Of a DNA stretch of 10,000 bases, positions 5,597 to 10,000 are shown piece after piece; position 1 is the first letter of the stretch; each line of letters starts with the position of its first letter. Source of the stretch: Penaeus vannamei. Taxonomy: Eukaryota; Arthropoda; Malacostraca; Decapoda; Penaeidae. A program made the translations under genes and the position numbers. The notes below the pieces were generated by a model that was not told the DNA's origin, did no database searches, and saw only the letters and a program-made list of their open reading frames with translations. Where the stretch lies: contig NC_091550.1 of NCBI RefSeq assembly GCF_042767895.1, forward strand, positions 11,238,010-11,248,009, in the 5' to 3' direction.

Positions 5597-6300
5597 GAAA
5601 GAGAAAGAGAAAATGAGAGAAAGAGAAAGAGAAGAGACAGAGAGAGAGAAAGAAAGAGAAAGAAAAAGTGAGAGAAAGAGAAGAGAGAGAGAGAGAGAGA
5701 GGAGAAAGAAGAGAGAGAGGAGAAAGAAAGAAAAAGAAAGAAAGAGAAGGAGAAAGAGAAGAAAGAAAGAAAGAGGAGAAAGAGAAAGAAAGAGGAGAAA
5801 GAGAAAGAAAGAAAACGAGAAAGAAAATAAAAGAAAGAAAGAGAAGGAGAAGGAAAATAAAGAGAAGAAAGAACAAGGAGAAAGAAAAGAAAGAAAAAAA
5901 GAAAGAGAAAGAAAGAGAAAGAACAAAGAAAAGAGAGGAGAAAGGGAAGAAAGAAATCGAGAAAGAGAAAGAAAGAATGAAAAAGAAAGGAGAAGAAGAA
6001 AGAAAGAAAAAAAGAAAAGAAAATTAAAAGAAAAAAAGAAAGACAGAAATCGAGAAACAGAAAAGATAGAAAGGATAAAGAAAGAAAGAAAAAAAAAAGA
6101 CATAAAGAAAAAAAGATAACAGAAAAAGAAGAAGAGAATAAAAAATGGAGAAAGAAAAAAATCGAGAAAGAACGAAGAGAGAAAGAAAGAAGAAAGAAAG
6201 AAAGAGAAAGAAAGAGAAAAGAAAGAAAAAGAGATAAGAAGAGAGAAAGAAAGAAATAGAAGAACGAAGAAGAGAAAGAAAGAAAATTAGAAGAGAAGCT
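5593..6300 (+). repeat. GAAA/GAAAGA A-rich purine tract
   Basis: About 700 bp of A-rich purine strand made of GAAA, GAGAAA and GAAAAA units without a fixed period. C and T interruptions become frequent after about 6000, as in an older, eroding end of the repeat. Lys/Arg/Glu-rich frames here are not genes. Confidence 0.92.
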
Positions 6301-6790
6301 CCAACTAAAAAGAAAGGTGAATTCAATAGAAAGAAAAGCAAAGCAAAGAAGAGAAACAAAAAGAAAAAAAAAGAAAAATTAAGAAAATTCATCGTGCAAC
6401 ATCGAGCGTGTAACAGCGGCAGAACGAGCGAGAAACGCGAGAAAAACCAGAATCAGCTGATGAAAGGCGCCTGTTTGAAAACAACGACCGCCCGAGAAAT
6501 GGAACGTGCCTAACAAAGACAGAAGTTGAGATTTTTGTTTAATGTTTGCAGCGCACGAGGCGGACGGAAGCGGGCGCGTTTGCATGCCCTCCCAAGGTCT
6601 CCAGACTAACGGATTATGCTTGCTTGGCTCGCTTGCCTGCCTGCCTGCCTGACAGCCCTGTTTGACAGCCTTGCCTCCTCTTTTATTCGGATGAGCTCTC
6701 CTCGACGGCAACTTCGGTGGCAACTCTGCCAACCTCGCCATACCTCCATACCTCGCCTAACCTTGACGAAACTTTGCCCTCTGTTGTGTT
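6301..6790. other. Largest unique island of the right half
   Basis: After an A-rich edge, 6380-6790 is ordinary mixed-composition sequence of about 50% GC. It contains ATCAGCTGAT (10-bp palindrome with an E-box CAGCTG) at 6452-6461, a short (TGCC)4 run near 6635-6652 followed by two copies of TTGACAGCC-like sequence, and no tRNA-like or snRNA-like structure. Open frames of 120 codons (minus, 6379-6741) and about 60 non-repeat codons (plus, from 6616) overlap here; neither is convincing. Confidence 0.5.
6379..6741 (-). CDS. Doubtful 120-codon ORF
   Basis: ATG-to-stop frame of 120 codons that lies entirely in non-repetitive DNA, unlike the other long frames of the window. It starts MARLAELPPKLPSRRAHPN and contains a hydrophobic patch near residues 92-106 (HQLILVFLAFLARSA). 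No domain, signal peptide or family is recognised. A plus-strand frame overlaps it. A chance frame in a 50% GC island is the simplest explanation. Confidence 0.12.
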   Translation of the reverse strand: MARLAELPPKLPSRRAHPNKRGGKAVKQGCQAGRQASEPSKHNPLVWRPWEGMQTRPLPSASCAANIKQKSQLLSLLGTFHFSGGRCFQTGAFHQLILVFLAFLARSAAVTRSMLHDEFS

Positions 6791-6792
6791 AT

Positions 6793-6972
6793 TACCCCCC
6801 CCCCTCTCCTTTCCCTTTTCTCTTCACCTCTCCCCCTCGCATCGCTTCTTCCTCTCCGAAGCGTACCGCAAGCGTCCGGCAAATACGCTTTCTTTGTCCA
6901 AGATATTCTCTCTCTCTCTCCCTCTCGCCCCTCCCCCCTCTCTCTCTCTCTCTCTCTCTCCCTCTCGCCCCT

Positions 6973-7030
<58 letters not shown>

Positions 7031-7036
7031 TCCCTC
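6793..7036 (+). repeat. C-run and CT tract with 40-bp duplication
   Basis: C10 at 6795-6804 opens a C/T-rich region. CCTCTCGCCCCTCCCCCC occurs at 6921 and again at 6961, so a 40-bp unit including its CT run is tandemly duplicated. A pure CT run of about 22 units spans 6982-7026. The stretch 6840-6905 is unique sequence with CpGs. Confidence 0.88.
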
Positions 7037-7173
7037 TAAAGAATATATCATTTCCTCCCCCCCTTCCTCCGAGCCTGTGATGGGCGGTGTGGGCGTAACT
7101 TACCTTTAACTGACCTGCTGCTTACTTTAACAATACTGTCTTAATATTGGTTTATGTTTTAATATCACGCGTA

Positions 7174-7687
<514 letters not shown>

Positions 7688-7771
<84 letters not shown>
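7688..7771 (+). repeat. (GT)42 microsatellite
   Basis: Pure GT run of 84 bp closing the compound array. It is followed by TATACAAGGTAAGTGTAAGTG, a decayed GT edge that only looks like a splice donor. Confidence 0.95.
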
Positions 7772-7774
<3 letters not shown>

Positions 7775-7785
7775 CAAGGTAAGTG

Positions 7786-8007
7786 TAAGTGTAGGTGTGC
7801 ATGCGTAAAAGCAATCACGTATGCGGGTTCTGCGTCGTCACCATAAAACGAACATTTACAAACCGGTTATATTGTTCTCGACCTACCCCAAGCAACATAT
7901 TTACTGCTGTCTGTCATGTCATGTCCATTTACTTGTCGGGGAACACTCAAGACGGCGAATCAAGTTGGCGTGGGAGCCCCTCACTCCCTCGTCATTTCTT
8001 GCCAATT
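7786..8007. other. Unique spacer, no gene seen
   Basis: About 220 bp of mixed-composition sequence. Frames of 71-76 codons run through it without a recognised motif. It contains a small direct repeat TGTCATGTCATGTCC near 7912. No RNA gene is recognised. Confidence 0.5.
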
Positions 8008-8052
8008 TTGTTTATATAAATAATATATATGTATAAATATAATACATATATA

Positions 8053-8092
<40 letters not shown>
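8008..8092. repeat. AT-rich segment with (AT)16
   Basis: TATA-type imperfect repeats lead into a perfect AT run of 32 bp at 8061-8092. It is self-complementary and could extrude as a cruciform. It marks the switch into the CT tract. Confidence 0.92.
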
Positions 8093-8095
<3 letters not shown>

Positions 8096-8372
8096 CCCCT
8101 CTTATATGTATAATCTCTCTCTATATATTTTTTCCCCCCCCCACTCTCTCTCCCTCTCTTCCCCCCTCTCTCTCTCTCTCTCTCTTTCCCCCCTCTCTCT
8201 CATCTACCTCTTTCTCTCTCTCTCTGCCCCCTCTCTCTCTCTCCCTCTCTTCCCCCCTCTCTCTCTCTCTCCCTTTCTCTTTCCCCCGTCTCTCTCTCCC
8301 TTTCTCTTCCCCCCCTCTCTCTCTTTCCCTCCCCCTCCCCCTCTCTCTCTCTCTTCCTCTTTTTTTCTCGCC
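8093..8372 (+). repeat. CT/C-run pyrimidine tract
   Basis: Nearly pure C/T, with CT runs alternating with C5-C9 runs (C9 at 8134-8142). TCCCTCTCTTCCCCCCTCTC occurs at 8151 and 8242, a 91-bp offset, and a related CCCTTTCTCTT plus C-run unit recurs near 8271 and 8298. This gives loose higher-order structure. Confidence 0.9.
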
Positions 8373-8518
8373 AATCTCTTTCAACCTTTGTTATTCAATA
8401 GTCTTTCAAACATGCTGACCTTTCCCCCGGCGAGTGTTTGGCCATCCCCATCGTGGCGAAAGGATCCGAGATTAACATTAAATAAAAGAAGGTAGACGAA
8501 CACACACCCACACACTAA
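8373..8518. other. Short unique island
   Basis: About 145 bp of unique sequence between the pyrimidine tract and the next repeat domain. It contains AATAAA at 8480-8485 in ATTAAATAAAAG. Minus-strand residues such as FRHDGDGQTLAGGKVSMFERLL are translated from it, but there is no acceptor and only a weak donor. It could be a relic of a larger element. Confidence 0.4.
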
Positions 8519-8540
8519 CGCGCGCGCGCACACACACACT
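8519..8540. repeat. (CG)5(CA)n Z-DNA-prone run
   Basis: Alternating CGCGCGCGCG followed by CACACACACAC. Alternating CG is the best-known Z-forming sequence. It sits exactly at the left border of the next purine tract. Confidence 0.85.
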
Positions 8541-8655
8541 ATGGAGGAGGAGGAGGAGAGAGGAGGGACCGTGTGGGTGGAGAAAGGAGAGAGAGAGAGA
8601 GAGAGAGGTGGAGAGAGGAGGGAGGGAGAGGAGGAGAGAGAGAAAGAAGGAGAGA

Positions 8656-8705
<50 letters not shown>

Positions 8706-8999
8706 GGAGGAAAAAGAAGGAGAGAAAGAGGGAGAGAGGAGAGAGGAGAGAGAGGAAGAGGAGAGAGAAGGAGAGGAAGGAAAAGGAAAGAAAGAAGAAA
8801 GAAAGCAAGGAAAGGAAAAGGAAGGAAAGGAAAGAAAGGAAAGGAAAGAAGGGAAAGGAAAAGGAAAGGAAAGGAAGGAAAAGGAAAGGAAAGGAGGAAA
8901 GAAAAAGGAAAAGGAAAGAAGAAAGAAAAAGAAGAAAAAGAAGAGAAAAGGAAGAAACAAGAAAGAGAGAAAAAGAAAGAAGGAAAAGGAAGGAAAGGA

Positions 9000-9030
<31 letters not shown>

Positions 9031-9259
9031 GAAGAGAAAGGAGAGAGAGAAAGAGAGAGAGAGAGAAAAAGAAAAAAGAGAGAGAGAGGAAGGAGGAGAG
9101 AGAGGAAAAAGGAAAGAGAGAGAAAGAAAGGAGAGAAAGAGAGGGAGGAGAGAAAGAGAAAGAGAAAGGGGAGGGAGAGAGAGGAGGAGGAAGGGAGAGA
9201 GGGAGAGAGGGAGGAGGAGAGAGGAAGGAGAGAGAGAGAGAGAAGAGAGGGAAAGAGAG

Positions 9260-9270
<11 letters not shown>
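8541..9270 (+). repeat. GGA, GA, GGAAA and GAAA purine tract
   Basis: A succession of purine repeats on the + strand: (GGA)n at 8541-8556, GA runs at 8589-8606 and 8660-8698, GGAAA pentanucleotide-like repeats at about 8780-8920, and AAAG repeated about eight times at 8998-9029. From there it is mixed GAGA/GAAA. Several stop-free frames of 240-340 codons cross it on both strands and are artefacts. Confidence 0.93.

Positions 9271-9324
<54 letters not shown>
9271..9324 (+). repeat. (AG)27 microsatellite
   Basis: Perfect AG run of 54 bp after a single C, ending in G6. It closes the purine domain. Confidence 0.95.
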
Positions 9325-9329
<5 letters not shown>

Positions 9330-9530
9330 ATGAAGAGGGGAAATGGATAGTGAAAAACAGAGACAGGAAGGTTTCCGTAGGAATGAAGGCACACACAGAC
9401 CTGCAGGAAGGCGGACGCTCAGAGCCAGCAGACACGGACGCTCAACAAAAAACACCCCATCCTTAAAAGCCACTTCGAACCCGCAGATCGCCTCCACACG
9501 CTACGGGTTACTGGTTCTTCCGGAGCTTAA
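9330..9530. other. Unique island, no clear gene
   Basis: About 200 bp of mixed sequence. CGGACGCTCA occurs twice, 25 bp apart near 9412 and 9437. A plus-strand frame of 86 codons from ATG 9343 runs on into the CA repeat, and a minus-strand frame without an ATG contains FEVAFKDGVFFVERP-type residues. Neither has a recognised domain or convincing splice sites. Confidence 0.4.
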
Positions 9531-9606
9531 CCCCCCCCCCCCCCACGCACGCACGCACACACACACACACACACACACACGTACACATACATCATCATCA
9601 TAATCA
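9531..9606 (+). repeat. C14, (ACGC)3, (AC)12 and CAT repeat
   Basis: A C14 run at 9531-9544 is followed by three ACGC units, (AC)12 at 9557-9580, then ACATAC and CAT trinucleotides to about 9606. Confidence 0.92.
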
Positions 9607-9768
9607 TAATGAAAAAAATATTGAATCGAATAACCAAACTACAAAAAGTACAAGTAAACAAATAACCACAAGAAATAACAGAAAATAGAAACACCAACCA
9701 AAAACAGGTCATAATAAATAAAAACAAATAAAAGTAAATAAAATCCCCGCCATTTCACAACAGCGAAA

Positions 9769-9915
9769 ATGGTGGCGACACGATTCCTCCTCACGGCTAT
9801 GGTGCCATTAAGCGGATATAGTGCAGCGTCATATCCACAAGGACACCACCACCATCATCATCACCCCACGTATTGCCTCATCACCGGCCAATGGAGTCGG
9901 CGAGACGGATATTAA
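9769..9915 (+). CDS. Candidate small ORF with His7 run
   Basis: A 48-codon frame starts at an ATG in favourable context (GCGAAAATGG, A at -3 and G at +4) and ends in TAA. Residues 1-20 are MVATRFLLTAMVPLSGYSAA, which resembles a short secretory signal with a small-residue cleavage zone. Then come SYPQG, seven His and PTYCLITGQWSRRDGY. The His run is encoded by mixed CAC and CAT codons that also look like trinucleotide repeats, as at 9590-9606, so the His run alone proves nothing. No family is recognised. It could be a small secreted peptide, a first exon or chance. Confidence 0.2.
   Translation: MVATRFLLTAMVPLSGYSAASYPQGHHHHHHHPTYCLITGQWSRRDGY
9846..9865 (+). repeat. CAC/CAT trinucleotide run
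   Basis: Three CAC then three CAT and one CAC unit, inside the 48-codon frame. Short and imperfect, similar in composition to the CAT run near 9595. Confidence 0.7.
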
Positions 9916-9952
9916 TTTGAGATCTTGCGGAATGCAAATGTTAATTAATTCG
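9884..9952. promoter_or_regulatory. CCAAT, octamer and TAATTA motif cluster
   Basis: GGCCAATGG at 9886-9894 fits the NF-Y CCAAT consensus. ATGCAAAT at 9932-9939 is a perfect POU octamer. GTTAATTAATT immediately follows and contains homeodomain TAATTA-type sites. TGTATATAC at 9984-9992 is TATA-like. The order CCAAT, octamer, TATA-like at spacings of about 45 and 50 bp would suit a promoter or enhancer, but each motif is short and the activity is inferred. Confidence 0.3.
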
Positions 9953-10000
9953 TCTGTCTCCGACTACCTGCTGTGTTTGAAATGTATATACTTATATCTA

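Noticed and set aside
4194..6103. Minus-strand open frames of 560 and 612 codons
   Set aside because: They are stop-free translations of GA/GGA repeats as Ser/Leu/Phe/Pro. Two frames are open over the same DNA, which indicates repeat composition, not selection. Only the 4257-4361 part looks coding.
6616..7080. Plus-strand 154-codon frame with signal-like start MLAWLACLPACLTALF
   Set aside because: The Leu/Ala/Cys start comes from a TGCC repeat and the second half from the CT tract. It overlaps another equally weak frame.
7098..7104. AAAG/GTAAGT donor-like site on the minus strand
   Set aside because: A good donor match, but the sequence before it has stops in two frames, only a short open stretch in the third and no strong acceptor.
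7778..7784. AAGGTAAGT splice-donor-like sequence on the plus strand
   Set aside because: It is a decayed edge of the GT/GTAA repeat (GTAAGTGTAAGTGTAGG), and the sequence before it is only GT microsatellite.
9474..9482. TTCGAACCC as a possible reverse-strand tRNA B box (GGTTCGA)
   Set aside because: The rest of the B box does not fit, no A box is found at the right spacing and no cloverleaf can be drawn.
8381..9497. Three minus-strand frames of about 300-340 codons and three plus-strand frames of 240-300 codons
   Set aside because: All cross the purine tract and are open in several frames at once, giving Ser/Leu/Phe or Arg/Glu/Lys runs. The 339-codon frame also begins at GTG instead of ATG.
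9343..9603. Plus-strand 86-codon frame
   Set aside because: It ends in CA-repeat Thr/His residues, has no recognised motif, and its upstream sequence is only GA repeat without promoter or acceptor features.

Overview
This window looks like eukaryotic, intron- or intergenic-type DNA that is extremely rich in simple repeats. Roughly 60% of it is microsatellite, minisatellite or strand-biased purine/pyrimidine tract, broken by short islands of unique sequence. No bacterial gene, operon, rRNA, tRNA, CRISPR or intact transposon is visible. Such dense, long (GA)n, (GT)n, (AT)n and CCTT/GGAA tracts are typical of decapod crustacean genomes such as penaeid shrimp and crabs. That assignment is inferred from composition only; no gene here fixes the species.

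Layout. 1-525 is AT-rich unique DNA. 526-845 holds two CACT-based minisatellites (40-48 bp and 22 bp units). 846-1192 is unique. 1193-1506 is a purine tract ending in (GA)45. 1507-1651 is a GC-rich island. 1652-1957 is a CCTT pyrimidine tract. 1958-2215 is unique. 2216-2530 is a CpG-rich block with about eight GC-box cores, a 27-bp tandem repeat, a G-quadruplex motif and a TATAAA element, so it resembles a core promoter on the + strand. 2545-2815 is a G-rich purine tract. 3122-3605 is a clean 13-copy minisatellite of about 37 bp with a higher-order 146-bp duplication. 3808-4196 is a pyrimidine tract. 4257-4361 is the best protein-coding candidate: a 105-bp, phase 0-0 exon on the minus strand with good splice sites on both sides. 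4370-6300 is a purine tract of about 1.9 kb containing two (GA)n runs and a 16-copy minisatellite of about 24 bp. 6380-6790 is the largest unique island of the right half. 6793-7036 is C/CT-rich. 7178-7785 is a compound (GT)n/(GA)n array with an internal duplication of 230-240 bp. 8008-8092 is AT-rich with (AT)16. 8093-8372 is a CT/C tract. 8519-8540 is a short Z-DNA-prone run. 8541-9329 is a purine tract. 9531-9610 is poly-C, CA and CAT repeat. 9611-10000 is unique and carries a 48-codon ORF with a His7 run and a cluster of CCAAT, octamer and TAATTA sites.

How the parts may work together. The minus-strand exon gets its upstream polypyrimidine stretch from the giant purine tract, read as CT on its own strand. 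It is followed downstream by a tract of opposite polarity, so the two introns could pair around it. The GC-box/TATA block may drive a + strand transcript running into the GGA tract. All very long open frames in the window are stop-free repeat translations (poly-Ser/Leu, Arg/Glu, Thr/His, Cys/Val) and are not annotated as genes.
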